A stretch of DNA of 64,000 nt from an uncultured Alistipes sp. Lineage in GTDB: Bacteria > Bacteroidota > Bacteroidia > Bacteroidales > Rikenellaceae. Made by a program: the position numbers and the translations under genes. The notes below the pieces were generated by a model that had not been told where the DNA came from, did no database searches, and was given only the letters and a program-made list of their open reading frames with translations. Where the stretch lies: assembly GCA_900553175.1 (NCBI GenBank), contig USCH01000004.1, positions 1 through 64,000 of the forward strand, in the 5' to 3' direction. Shown one piece after another: positions 27,651-36,456 of this stretch. Each line of letters starts with the position of its first letter. Position 1 is the first letter of the stretch.

Positions 27651-29476
27651 TCGGCTCCTCGGAAGGATATGCCCGCATGCGCACCTTGCAGTGCGTGGTG
27701 GTGGCCGTCTTCGCGGTGATCGTCGGACGGCTGGCGTGGCTGCAGCTTTTCGATTCGCGCTACGAGGAGCTGGCCAAGGCCAACGTGCTGCGCCACGTGG
27801 TGCAGTACCCGCCGCGCGGCGAGGTCTTCGACCGCCGGGGCGAATACCTCGTGCAGAGCCGCGAGTGCTACGACCTGATGGTGATCTACCGCGAGGTCGA
27901 CCGCCGCGGGTTCGACACGGCCCGTCTGTGTGCGGTGACGGGCATCGCGCGCGAACGGCTCGAACGCGAGCTGGCCAATGCGCGCATGCGCCCGCGGGCT
28001 CCGCGTCTGGTGACGAGCTACCTCTCCAAGGAGGACAAGCTGCGGCTCGACGAATGCAATTTCCGGGGATTCTTCACCGTCGAACGCACCGTGCGCCGCT
28101 ATCCCCGCAGCGTGGGCGGCAACCTGCTGGGCTTCGTGGGCGAAGCCACGGCGGACTACCTCAAGCGCCATCCCGAATACCGGGCGGGCGATTATGTGGG
28201 CCTGAGCGGCGTCGAGTCGGCCTACGAACCCCTGCTGCGCGGCAGCAAGGGGGTCCGCATCCAGGAGATCGACACCCACGGCGCCATCAAGGGCTCCTAC
28301 ATGGACGGCCGCTACGACTCGCTGCCCGAGGCGGGCCGTTCGATCGTCACGACGATCGACGCCCGCCTGCAGCTGCTGGGCGAGGAGCTCATGCGCGGCA
28401 AGGTCGGCGCCGCCGTGGCCATCGAGCCCTCCACGGGCGAAATCCTGATGATGGTCTCGTCGCCGACCTACGACCCGGACGAGCTGGTGGGGCGCCAGCG
28501 AGGCAACAACTATATGAAGATGCTGCACAACAAGCGCCGTCCGCTGTTCAACCGGGCCGTGAAGGCCAAGTATCCGCCGGGCTCGACCTTCAAGCTGGTG
28601 CAGGGCCTCATCGGCCAGCAGGAGGGGGTGCTGCGTCCGTCGGACCTCCACTCCTGCCACATGGGCTACCAGGCCGGACGCCTGAAGATGGCCTGCCACG
28701 CCCATGCCTCGCCGCTCGACCTGCGCTTCGCGGTGGCCACCTCGTGCAACGCCTATTTCTGCTACGTCTTCCGCGACATTCTCGACAATCCCAAATACGG
28801 CAGCGTGAAGGAGGGGTTCGATGTCTGGCGCGACTACGTGGAGAGCTTCGGCTTCGGTCGCAAGCTGGGGTCGGATTTTCTGGACGAAGGCAACGGCTAT
28901 GTGCCCGACCGGGCCTTTTACGACCGCACCTACCGCGGCGCGTGGAACTCGCTGACGGTCCTCTCGCTCTCGATCGGTCAGGGCGAGCTGGGCTGCACGC
29001 CCTTGCAGCTGGCCAATCTGGCCGCCATCGTGGCCAATCGCGGCTACTACTACATTCCGCACATCGTCAAAAGCATCGAGGGGTGCGATTCGCTCGACGC
29101 CCGCTTCTACGAGCGCCATTACACCAAGGTCGACCCGCGCCATTTCGACCCCATCGTCGAGGGCATGTGGCGGGGCGTGAACGTCGGCGGCACGTCGACC
29201 GCCGCCCGGATCGAGGGGCTCGACGTCTGCGGCAAGACCGGCACGGCCCAGAATCCGCACGGCCGCGACCATTCGACCTTTCTGTCGTTCGCGCCGAGGA
29301 ACAATCCGCGCATCGCCATCTCGGTCTACGTCGAAAACGGCGGCTTCGGCGCTTCGGCGGCCCTGCCCATCGCCAGCCTGCTGGAGGAGTTTTACCTCAC
29401 GGACACGATCCGCCGCCCCGAGCTGCTCGAGCGCGTGAAGAACATGAACATCTACTATCCCGCCTATGACAGGTAG
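27647..29476 (+). CDS. mrdA: Penicillin-binding protein 2 (transpeptidase)
   Basis: 609 aa. N-terminal membrane anchor, pedestal domain beginning PPRGEVFDRRGEYLV, then the transpeptidase domain with the catalytic SxxK (PPGSTFKL), SCN (ATSCNAYF) and KTG (CGKTGTAQ) motifs. It cross-links peptidoglycan during elongation with RodA, whose gene overlaps its 3' end by 11 bases. Confidence 0.96.
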   Translation: MIGSSEGYARMRTLQCVVVAVFAVIVGRLAWLQLFDSRYEELAKANVLRHVVQYPPRGEVFDRRGEYLVQSRECYDLMVIYREVDRRGFDTARLCAVTGIARERLERELANARMRPRAPRLVTSYLSKEDKLRLDECNFRGFFTVERTVRRYPRSVGGNLLGFVGEATADYLKRHPEYRAGDYVGLSGVESAYEPLLRGSKGVRIQEIDTHGAIKGSYMDGRYDSLPEAGRSIVTTIDARLQLLGEELMRGKVGAAVAIEPSTGEILMMVSSPTYDPDELVGRQRGNNYMKMLHNKRRPLFNRAVKAKYPPGSTFKLVQGLIGQQEGVLRPSDLHSCHMGYQAGRLKMACHAHASPLDLRFAVATSCNAYFCYVFRDILDNPKYGSVKEGFDVWRDYVESFGFGRKLGSDFLDEGNGYVPDRAFYDRTYRGAWNSLTVLSLSIGQGELGCTPLQLANLAAIVANRGYYYIPHIVKSIEGCDSLDARFYERHYTKVDPRHFDPIVEGMWRGVNVGGTSTAARIEGLDVCGKTGTAQNPHGRDHSTFLSFAPRNNPRIAISVYVENGGFGASAALPIASLLEEFYLTDTIRRPELLERVKNMNIYYPAYDR

Positions 29477-30908
29477 CGGCCGCATACGCATTTTCGAGGG
29501 GGTCGACCGCTGGACGGTGCTGCTCTACGTGCTGATCGTCGTGGCGGGATGGGTCTCGATCGCTTCGGCTTCGTTCGACGAGGAGAGCGCCGACCTGCTC
29601 TCGTTCTCGCACTTCTACATGAAGCAGCTCGTCTGGGTGGGCATGGCCTGGTGCACGGCGCTCGTCGTGCTGCTGCTCGACGAGCGGTTCTACCACATGC
29701 TGGCCTATCCGGCCTATTTCGTCGGCGTGGGCCTGCTCGTCGCGGCCCTGCTGTTCGGACGCGAGGTCAACGGCGCCAAGGCCTGGTTCGAACTGGGCCC
29801 CATGCGCGTGCAGCCCGTCGAATTCGCCAAGATTGCCACGGCGCTGGCGCTGGCGCGCGTGATGAGCGACTATTCGTTCTCGATCGACCGTCCGGGCGAC
29901 CTCATGAAGGTGGGGCTGGTCATCTGCCTGCCGCTGGCGGTCATCGTCCTGCAGAACGACACCGGATCGGGCATCGTGCTGGGCTCGTTCCTCTTCGTCC
30001 TCTACCGCGAGGGGCTCAACAAATGGCTGTGCATCCCCGTGCTGCTCATCGCCGCGCTGTTCATCGTCTCGTTCCTGCTCTCGCCGATGACGCTGCTCGT
30101 GACCCTGATTCTGGTCTGCACGCTCTCGGAAGCGATGATGAACGGGCATTGGCGTTCGCGGATCGTCTACCTCGCGGCGCTGGCCCTCTCATCCATCCTC
30201 CTTTGCTTCGCGATGCACTTCATCGCCCCCGGACGGATGGACCTCTACGCCTCGCTGCTCACGGTGACGCTCCTTTCGCTCGTCGTCGTGGCGGTCCATG
30301 CCTTCCGGGCCAATCTGCGCAACATCTTTATCCTCGTCGGGCTCTTTCTCGGGGCGATGATCTTCCTGCCCACGACCGACTACATCTTCAACTCGATCCT
30401 CAAGGAGCACCAGCGCAACCGCATCCTTTCGTTTCTGGGCATCGTCAGCGACCCGCTGGGCACCGACTACAACGTCAACCAGGCCAAGATCGCCATCGGC
30501 TCGGGCGGTCTGGCGGGCAAGGGGTTCCTGCAAGGCACGCAGATCAAGTACGGATTCGTGCCCGAACGCCACACCGACTTCATCTTCTGCACCGTGGGCG
30601 AGGAGTGGGGTTTCCTGGGCACGACGTTCGTGCTGGCGCTGCTGTGCCTGCTCATCCTGCGCCTGATGCGCATGGGCGAGCGGCAGGAGGAGCCTTTCGG
30701 CCGCATCTACTGCTACTGCGTGGCGGCCATCCTGCTCTTCCATGTGCTGGTCAACGTGGGCATGACCATCGGCCTGATGCCCGTCATGGGCATTCCGCTG
30801 CCCTTCATGAGTTACGGCGGATCGTCGCTCATCGCCTTCACGATCCTGCTCTTCATCGCCGTGCGGCTCGACGCCTCGACGCGGCAGTTCACGGTTCGAA
30901 AATACTGA
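29466..30908 (+). CDS. rodA: Peptidoglycan glycosyltransferase RodA (SEDS family)
   Basis: 480 aa, polytopic. It polymerises lipid II glycan strands in partnership with PBP2. SEDS landmarks: GREVNGAKAWFELGPMRVQPVEFAK, LQNDTGSGIVLG, KYGFVPERHTDFIFCTVGEEWGF and LPFMSYGGSSLI. Longer than E. coli RodA (370 aa) because of an extended central membrane region, a common feature in Bacteroidota. Confidence 0.95.
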   Translation: MTGSGRIRIFEGVDRWTVLLYVLIVVAGWVSIASASFDEESADLLSFSHFYMKQLVWVGMAWCTALVVLLLDERFYHMLAYPAYFVGVGLLVAALLFGREVNGAKAWFELGPMRVQPVEFAKIATALALARVMSDYSFSIDRPGDLMKVGLVICLPLAVIVLQNDTGSGIVLGSFLFVLYREGLNKWLCIPVLLIAALFIVSFLLSPMTLLVTLILVCTLSEAMMNGHWRSRIVYLAALALSSILLCFAMHFIAPGRMDLYASLLTVTLLSLVVVAVHAFRANLRNIFILVGLFLGAMIFLPTTDYIFNSILKEHQRNRILSFLGIVSDPLGTDYNVNQAKIAIGSGGLAGKGFLQGTQIKYGFVPERHTDFIFCTVGEEWGFLGTTFVLALLCLLILRLMRMGERQEEPFGRIYCYCVAAILLFHVLVNVGMTIGLMPVMGIPLPFMSYGGSSLIAFTILLFIAVRLDASTRQFTVRKY

Positions 30909-30914
30909 CGGTTC

Positions 30915-33611
30915 ATGATAACGTTCGATCCCCGGGGATTGTCCCCCTCCGAAGTGGCCGAAAGCCGCCGGCTGCACGGCGACAACCTCATCACGCCGCC
31001 CCGCGAGGAGCCGGCGTGGCGGCTTCTGGCCGACAAGTTCCGCGATCCGATCATCCGCATCCTGCTGCTGGCGGCCGTGCTGTCGCTGGCGGTCGGATTC
31101 GTGCATCGCGACTTCACCGAATCGGCGGGCATCATCTGCGCCATCGTGCTGGCCACGTGCGTGGGGTTCGCCTTCGAATGGGATGCCCGCCGGCGGTTCC
31201 GGCGCCTGAACCGGGTGAACGACGACGTCCCGGTGCGCGTGATGCGCGGGGGCGTCATGTGCGAGATTCCGAGGCGCGAGGTGGTCGTGGGCGACCTGAT
31301 CGTCATCGAGAGCGGCGAAGAGGTGCCTGCCGACGGCGAGCTGGTCGAGGCCGTCTCGCTCAAGATCGACGAATCGACCCTTACGGGCGAACCCGAGGTC
31401 GACAAGACCGTCGATGAGGCCCATTTCGATCCGGAGGCCACCTATCCGTCGAATGTCGTGCTGCGCGGCACGCGCGTGGCCGACGGTTACGGCCGTCTGG
31501 TGGCCGCGGCCGTGGGCGACGCCACCGAGGCGGGGCGTGTGACCGAGCAGGCGCTCGCCGAGAACGACCAGCCCACGCCGCTCGACCGGCAGCTCATGCG
31601 GCTTTCCCGCCTGATCGGCCGGGTGGGCATCGCTCTTGCCGCGGCGATCTTCTGCATCATGATGGGCAAGTCGCTGCTTTCGGGCGACCTTTTGCAGCGC
31701 GACTGGCTGGGCATCGTGCAGCAGGTGCTGCACGGGTTCATGCTTTCGGTGGCCATCATCGTCATGTCGGTTCCCGAGGGGCTTCCCATGTCGATCACCC
31801 TGTCGCTGGCCATGTCCATGCGGCGGATGCTGAAGACCAACAATCTGGTGCGGCGGATGCATGCGTGCGAGACGATGGGCGCCGTGACGGTGATCTGCAC
31901 CGACAAGACGGGCACGCTCACGCAGAACCGCATGCAGGTCGAGGAGCTGGTGCGCTACGATGCGCTTCCCGATTCCGATTTCGCCGAGATCGTCGCGGCC
32001 AACACCACGGCCTTTCTCGATGGCGAGGGCCGGATACTGGGCAATCCGACCGAGGGGGCGCTGCTGCTGTGGCTGCGCGGCCGGGGCGAGGAGTACGAAT
32101 CGCTGCGGGCCGGTGCGCAGATCGTCGACCGCATGACCTTCTCCACCGAGCGGAAATTCATGGCCACTCTGATTCGCAGCGGAGTCTCGGGCCGGCGGCT
32201 GCTCTGTGTGAAGGGAGCCCCCGAGATCGTGCGGTCGATGTGCCGCGCCGACGGCAGGGATGCGGCGGTGGCCGAACGGCTTGCCGGCTTCCAGAGCCGG
32301 GCCATGCGGACGCTGGCCGTGGCCTGGTGCGAGACCGACGCCGCGACGTGTGCCGGGGCGGTCGCTGCGGGCGGGCTGAGCTTTTCGGCCGTGGCCGCCA
32401 TTTCCGACCCCGTGCGGGCCGATGTGCCCGCCGCCGTGCGGCGTTGTCTCGATGCGGGCATCGCCATCAAGATCGTGACGGGCGACACGCCCGCCACGGC
32501 CTGCGAAATCGCCCGCCGGATCGGCCTGTGGGACGATGCAGCGGACGGCGACCGCAACCGCATGACGGGGGCCGAATTCGCTGCGGCGGGCGACGAAGAG
32601 CTGCTGGAGCGCGTGCAGGAGCTGAAGATTCTCTCCCGGGCGCGGCCGCTGGACAAGCAGCGTCTGGTGCGTCTGCTCCAGCGCCGCGGCGAAGTGGTGG
32701 CCGTCACGGGCGACGGCACGAACGACGCTCCGGCGCTCAATCTGGCTGACGTGGGTCTGTCGATGGGCTCGGGCACGTCGGTGGCCAAGGATGCCTCGGA
32801 CATCACGCTTCTGGACGATTCGTTCGCCTCGATCGCCACGGCCGTCATGTGGGGCCGTTCGCTCTACCGCAACATCCAGCGCTTCGTGCTCTTCCAGCTG
32901 ACGATCAATTTCGTGGCGATCGCGATCTGCTTCGTCGGATCGCTCTTCGGACGGGACATGCCGCTTACGGTGGTGCAGATTCTGTGGGTCAACATCATCA
33001 TGGACACCTTCGCGGCCATGGCGATGGCTTCGCTGCCGCCTGCCGCCGAAGTGATGGCCGACCGGCCGCGGCCGCGGGACGAGTTCATCATCACGCCGGC
33101 CATGCGGCGCACGATCGGTGCGTGCGGCGGTGCGATGGCGGCCGTGCTGCTGGCGATGCTCGGCTGGTGGCGGGTGACCGGCGGCGGGGAGCCCACGGTG
33201 CGGCAGTTGACCCTCTTTTTCTCGGCGTTCGTGTTCATGCAGTTCTGGAACATGTTCAATGCCAAAGGTTTCGAAGCTCATCACTCGGTCTTCTCGCATT
33301 GGAGGGGATGCCGCGAGTTCCTGCTCATCCTGGCGGCCATCGGCGTGGGGCAGGTGGCGATCGTCGAGCTGGGCGGCGAGGTGTTCCGCACCGTGCCGCT
33401 CTCCCTGCGCGAGTGGGCGCTGGTCATCGGCGCCACGTCGATCTTCGCATTTGCGGGTGAGATCGTAAGAGCCTGGCGGCGGAAGCTGCTCGCGGCGGTT
33501 CTGCTTCTGGCGGCGGTTCCGGCTTCCGCCATGATCCCCGACTCTGCAAAGATCGCCCGCAATTCCCCCCCCCTTGTCCGGGAAGATCCGAAGCAGCATC
33601 TTCTTCGCTGA
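30915..33611 (+). CDS. P-type calcium-transporting ATPase (PMCA-like)
   Basis: 898 aa. Cation-ATPase N-domain (SPSEVAESRRLHGDN), actuator loop with LTGEPEV, membrane helix 4 with MSVPEGLPMSIT, phosphorylation site CTDKTGTLT near residue 330, and hinge VAVTGDGTNDAPALNLADVG. It probably exports Ca2+. The tail after the last membrane helix (RAWRRK, about 855) reads as a signal-peptide-like stretch, LLAAVLLLAAVPASA, then a nine-C run at 33565-33573 and a stop. One extra C would fuse this frame to the PAP2 gene. Six bases separate it from rodA, so it may be read with the mre operon. Confidence 0.9.
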   Translation: MITFDPRGLSPSEVAESRRLHGDNLITPPREEPAWRLLADKFRDPIIRILLLAAVLSLAVGFVHRDFTESAGIICAIVLATCVGFAFEWDARRRFRRLNRVNDDVPVRVMRGGVMCEIPRREVVVGDLIVIESGEEVPADGELVEAVSLKIDESTLTGEPEVDKTVDEAHFDPEATYPSNVVLRGTRVADGYGRLVAAAVGDATEAGRVTEQALAENDQPTPLDRQLMRLSRLIGRVGIALAAAIFCIMMGKSLLSGDLLQRDWLGIVQQVLHGFMLSVAIIVMSVPEGLPMSITLSLAMSMRRMLKTNNLVRRMHACETMGAVTVICTDKTGTLTQNRMQVEELVRYDALPDSDFAEIVAANTTAFLDGEGRILGNPTEGALLLWLRGRGEEYESLRAGAQIVDRMTFSTERKFMATLIRSGVSGRRLLCVKGAPEIVRSMCRADGRDAAVAERLAGFQSRAMRTLAVAWCETDAATCAGAVAAGGLSFSAVAAISDPVRADVPAAVRRCLDAGIAIKIVTGDTPATACEIARRIGLWDDAADGDRNRMTGAEFAAAGDEELLERVQELKILSRARPLDKQRLVRLLQRRGEVVAVTGDGTNDAPALNLADVGLSMGSGTSVAKDASDITLLDDSFASIATAVMWGRSLYRNIQRFVLFQLTINFVAIAICFVGSLFGRDMPLTVVQILWVNIIMDTFAAMAMASLPPAAEVMADRPRPRDEFIITPAMRRTIGACGGAMAAVLLAMLGWWRVTGGGEPTVRQLTLFFSAFVFMQFWNMFNAKGFEAHHSVFSHWRGCREFLLILAAIGVGQVAIVELGGEVFRTVPLSLREWALVIGATSIFAFAGEIVRAWRRKLLAAVLLLAAVPASAMIPDSAKIARNSPPLVREDPKQHLLR

Positions 33612-33634
33612 CAAACGTTTCCCGCGGCCGTGAG

Positions 33635-34723
33635 GTGGCCCGCATCGCGTGCGCGACGCTGCCCGTCGTCGCCGTCGGTGCGGGATTGCGCGGCTGCGAC
33701 CGCGATTTCAACTTCATGAGCCGAAACTGGGCGTCCGGTTTCCGTCACGACTGCGACGACTATTTGCAGTATGCTCCCGTCGTGTTGATGGTGGGGCTCA
33801 AGAGCTGCGGCTACCGGGGACGCAGTTCGTGGGGCCGGATGCTCGTTTCCGATGCTTTGGCCGCGGCGACGATGGCTGCGATCGTCAATTCGTGCAAATA
33901 CTCCGTGCGCACGTTGCGTCCCGACGGCTCGACGCGCAATTCGTTCCCCTCGGGACATACGGCTACGGCTTTCATGACTGCGACGATGCTCGCCAAAGAA
34001 TACGGCGGGCGCAGCCGTTGGTTCGCTGTCGGCGGTTATGCCGCAGCCACGGCCGTCGGCGTGCTGCGTCAGCTCAATAACCGCCATTGGATGAGCGATG
34101 TGGTGACGGGGGCCGGCATCGGCATTCTTTCCACCGAGCTGGGATACCTGTTTGCCGGATTGATCTTCGGGCAGAGAGGCGTGAACGATTTCGGCACTGC
34201 GGAGGCAGGCGGTTCGTACGAACCGTCGTTCTGCGGGATCGAACTGGGCTTTTCGACCGTGGCGGGCCGTTATGCCGCACCCGATGGAGGCCGGATGTCG
34301 TTCAGCGCGGCGCCTTCGGCGCGGCTCGAGGGGGCCTGGTTTCCGTCGAAGCATTTCGGGGTCGGCGGGCGTTTTGCGGCACTCTCCTCCGACATCCGTT
34401 TCGGCGCAGCCCGTGCGGGAACGCTCGAATGTGTCTCTGCGGGCGGAGGGGTCTATTTCTCCCGGCCGCTGGCGGACCGCTGGCTCGTCGGTTCCAAGCT
34501 GCTGGCCGGGTGGGAGCGTTCGCAGCGCACGTCGCTTCGTTCCGGTACGATCGGAGGACGCTGCGGTGCGTTTTTCGGCACAGGATTTTCGGTGACCTGC
34601 CTTGCGGGAGAGGGGGTAGGCGTGCGTCTGGCCGCCGATTACGATCTGGCTCCCGCCGTGGTGAGCGGCGGCGGGCGTTTGCATCGGCTGACCTTCGGCG
34701 CGGGGGTTCTGGCAACGTTCTGA
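33635..34723 (+). CDS. PAP2-family phosphatase with C-terminal barrel-like domain; 5' end uncertain
   Basis: As it stands, 362 aa from a GTG. PAP2 motifs are complete: KYSVRTLRPDGS, NSFPSGHTATAF and RQLNNRHWMSDV. Residues about 185-362 form alternating strands ending in LTFGAGVLATF, like an outer-membrane barrel. It probably dephosphorylates lipid phosphates or lipid A in the envelope. No signal peptide is present from this start. A convincing one (LLAAVLLLAAVPASA) lies upstream in the ATPase frame and would join this frame if the C run at 33565 had ten bases. The true gene is therefore likely longer. Confidence 0.8.
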   Translation: MARIACATLPVVAVGAGLRGCDRDFNFMSRNWASGFRHDCDDYLQYAPVVLMVGLKSCGYRGRSSWGRMLVSDALAAATMAAIVNSCKYSVRTLRPDGSTRNSFPSGHTATAFMTATMLAKEYGGRSRWFAVGGYAAATAVGVLRQLNNRHWMSDVVTGAGIGILSTELGYLFAGLIFGQRGVNDFGTAEAGGSYEPSFCGIELGFSTVAGRYAAPDGGRMSFSAAPSARLEGAWFPSKHFGVGGRFAALSSDIRFGAARAGTLECVSAGGGVYFSRPLADRWLVGSKLLAGWERSQRTSLRSGTIGGRCGAFFGTGFSVTCLAGEGVGVRLAADYDLAPAVVSGGGRLHRLTFGAGVLATF

Positions 34724-34839
34724 CAGGCCGCTCCCGGCGCGAACCCCTGCCGGGGCCGGTTCGGATGCGCCGCCGGGGTCTGCCGGATGCCGTAAAATGT
34801 TCCGAACGGGGCGTTTTCGGGCTTTTCCGCTGTTTTTTG

Positions 34840-34871
34840 CGGGCCGTTCGATGCGGCCCGTTTTGTTTTTT
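34840..34871 (+). terminator. Terminator of the PAP2 gene
   Basis: CGGGCCG (34840-34846) pairs with CGGCCCG (34854-34860), followed by TTTTGTTTTTT. The T run overlaps the -33 TTTG of the next promoter. The 115 bases before it hold no gene. Confidence 0.75.
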
Positions 34872-34893
34872 CGGAAAATTTCACCTATCTTTA
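34862..34893 (+). promoter_or_regulatory. Promoter of small-RNA element B
   Basis: TTTG at 34862-34865, a 20-base spacer and TATCTTTA at 34886-34893 (last base off consensus). Confidence 0.7.
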
Positions 34894-34898
34894 TTGCG

Positions 34899-35099
34899 CG
34901 ATCTGGCGAGGGTCGCAGACATTTGATTGACAAAGCGCATCGGCTTTACTTTCCGACTGATGAAACTTGGCGGTTGAATTTGGGTATGGAAGAGGCAGGG
35001 TTGATGCTCGCGCTGTTTTACGGCGTGGGCATTTGCATCATCTCCGTACCGGGTACGCCAAGACCTCATCAGTGGATCATGTGGAATGTCCACGTTTTT
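34899..35099 (+). ncRNA. Probable small RNA, element B
   Basis: About 200 nt between promoter and a terminator-like hairpin (GTGGA-atg-TCCAC at 35081-35093, then five Ts). CGTGGGC (35024-35030) can also pair with GTCCACG (35088-35094), mirroring the 3' pairing of element A. The blocks AGACATTTGATT, CATCGGC and CCAAGACCTC occur in the same order as in element A. The frame is open through it, but a coding reading would place a terminator inside a gene, so I prefer non-coding. Confidence 0.6.
35079..35099 (+). terminator. Terminator-like hairpin of element B
   Basis: A 5-bp core stem plus two outer pairs, followed by TTTTT. It is short, so it is a weak or condition-dependent stop. Confidence 0.55.
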
Positions 35100-35126
35100 C
35101 ATGCCGTTGCGGCAAACACCCATCCG

Positions 35127-35384
35127 ATGACCCGGACCGAGCGAAAACCCATCGGCGGAATGATCCGCGACGAACTCATGCGCCAGGAGCGCGGTGTGAG
35201 TTGGTTCGCACGCAAACTTTCGTGCGACCGCTCGAACGTCTACCGGCTGTTCCAGCGCACCACGATCGACACGGGGCTGCTGATCCGCATTTCGCAGCTG
35301 CTCGGCCACGACTTCTTCGCCGACCTTTCGGCCGAAGTGCGCGAGGCTTCCTCCTCCCTGTCGCACGATCCGCAGCGGAAGTGA
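35127..35384 (+). CDS. Small helix-turn-helix protein
   Basis: 85 aa from the ATG at 35127. It contains one HTH-like segment: IGGMIRDELMRQERGVSWFA, then RKLSCDRSNVYRLFQRT, resembling XRE-type domains of Bacteroidota. The frame continues upstream to 34797, but that region looks like a small RNA with its own terminator, so a short start is preferred. ATGs at 35082 and 34986 are alternatives. The target is unknown; it could control the adjacent element or the propeller gene. Confidence 0.6.
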   Translation: MTRTERKPIGGMIRDELMRQERGVSWFARKLSCDRSNVYRLFQRTTIDTGLLIRISQLLGHDFFADLSAEVREASSSLSHDPQRK

Positions 35385-35431
35385 GGATCGATCCGCATCG
35401 CGGACACCCCGTGCGCTCTCCCCGTTTGGTC

Positions 35432-35439
35432 TAACTTTG
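35432..35439 (+). promoter_or_regulatory. -7 element abutting the propeller gene
   Basis: TAACTTTG, perfect consensus, ends only four bases before the ATG at 35444, so the mRNA would be leaderless unless translation starts at the tenth codon. Confidence 0.65.
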
Positions 35440-35443
35440 CCGC

Positions 35444-36436
35444 ATGATTCGCAGGCATTTCGTTCGGACGATGACCGGAGCGGTTCTGTCGCTTTTCCCG
35501 TGGGGATGGCTCTGTGCGCAGACGGTCGATTATTCGGTGGTGTCCGTTCCCGAGGAGAGCGGCATCGAGTTCATGTGCGTGAGCTCGGGCAGCGACTATG
35601 TATGCATGCCCGAAGTGCGCCGCAGCGAGGGTGGCATCGGATGGTTCACCAACCGCATTCTCGACGTCTCGCCCGACGGCCGTCACATCGCCTATCTCTC
35701 TTTCCGCAACCGCACGAGCAACATTTTCGTCAAAGAGCTCGGCAAGCAGGGCAACTCCGTGCAGCGGACCAACCGGAGCGGAGTGCTCGATTTCTCCTAT
35801 TCGCCCGACGGGAAGAGCATCTGCTTCTCCGAGCAGCGGGGTCCATTCAACCAGATTTTTCTGACCGATGCGGCCAACGGCTACGTCTGCCGCCAGATTA
35901 CCTCGGGCAGCCGCGACTTCTCGCCCGTCTGGTCGTCGGACATGAAACGGCTCTTCTTCGCGCGCAGCGAAGCGCGGGGCGTGGGCATCTGGAGCTACGA
36001 CACGGCCAACAACTTCCTGTCGAGTTACTCGCCGGGCATGAATCCCTGTCCGGTTCCGGGAGAGGAGGCCTTCGTCTGCACGCGCCTCGATTCGGAGGGC
36101 CGGAGCGAAATCTGGAAAATATCCTATCGTACGGGTGTCGAGGAGTGCATCGTCTCCGATCCGCAGCGCAGCTTTACGACACCCGCCATTTCGCCCGACG
36201 GAGAGTGGCTCCTTTTCGTGGGCGAGAGCCTCATCGAGGGCGGCGGCTTCGTCTACCGCAATACGGATATTTACGTCTGCCGCACCGACGGCAGCTCGTT
36301 CGCGCAGATCACCTACCATGCGGCCGACGATCTGAGTCCGGTGTGGAGCCGTGACGGCCGTCACATCTATTTTGTTTCGCAGCGCGGCGATGCCGGCGCC
36401 GCGGCCAACATCTGGAGAATGACATTCCAATATTAA
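35444..36436 (+). CDS. PD40/TolB-like beta-propeller protein, secreted
   Basis: 330 aa with a signal-like N-terminus (hydrophobic about 10-25, ending WLCAQ). Several PD40 repeats carry the blade signature, for example ILDVSPDGRHIAYLSF, LDFSYSPDGKSICFSEQ, DFSPVWSSDMKRLFFARSE, AISPDGEWLLFVGE and SPVWSRDGRHIYFVSQRG. It is a periplasmic or surface propeller, probably a binding scaffold. It is followed closely by a barrel and a lipoprotein gene, suggesting a shared envelope role. Confidence 0.85.
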   Translation: MIRRHFVRTMTGAVLSLFPWGWLCAQTVDYSVVSVPEESGIEFMCVSSGSDYVCMPEVRRSEGGIGWFTNRILDVSPDGRHIAYLSFRNRTSNIFVKELGKQGNSVQRTNRSGVLDFSYSPDGKSICFSEQRGPFNQIFLTDAANGYVCRQITSGSRDFSPVWSSDMKRLFFARSEARGVGIWSYDTANNFLSSYSPGMNPCPVPGEEAFVCTRLDSEGRSEIWKISYRTGVEECIVSDPQRSFTTPAISPDGEWLLFVGESLIEGGGFVYRNTDIYVCRTDGSSFAQITYHAADDLSPVWSRDGRHIYFVSQRGDAGAAANIWRMTFQY

Positions 36437-36456
36437 TCCAAATTTTTTACCGACAC

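Noticed and set aside
34797..35126. Upstream extension of the small HTH gene to a 195-aa product.
   Set aside because: It would cross the terminator of the PAP2 gene, a promoter and a terminator-like hairpin; only the part after 35127 resembles a domain.
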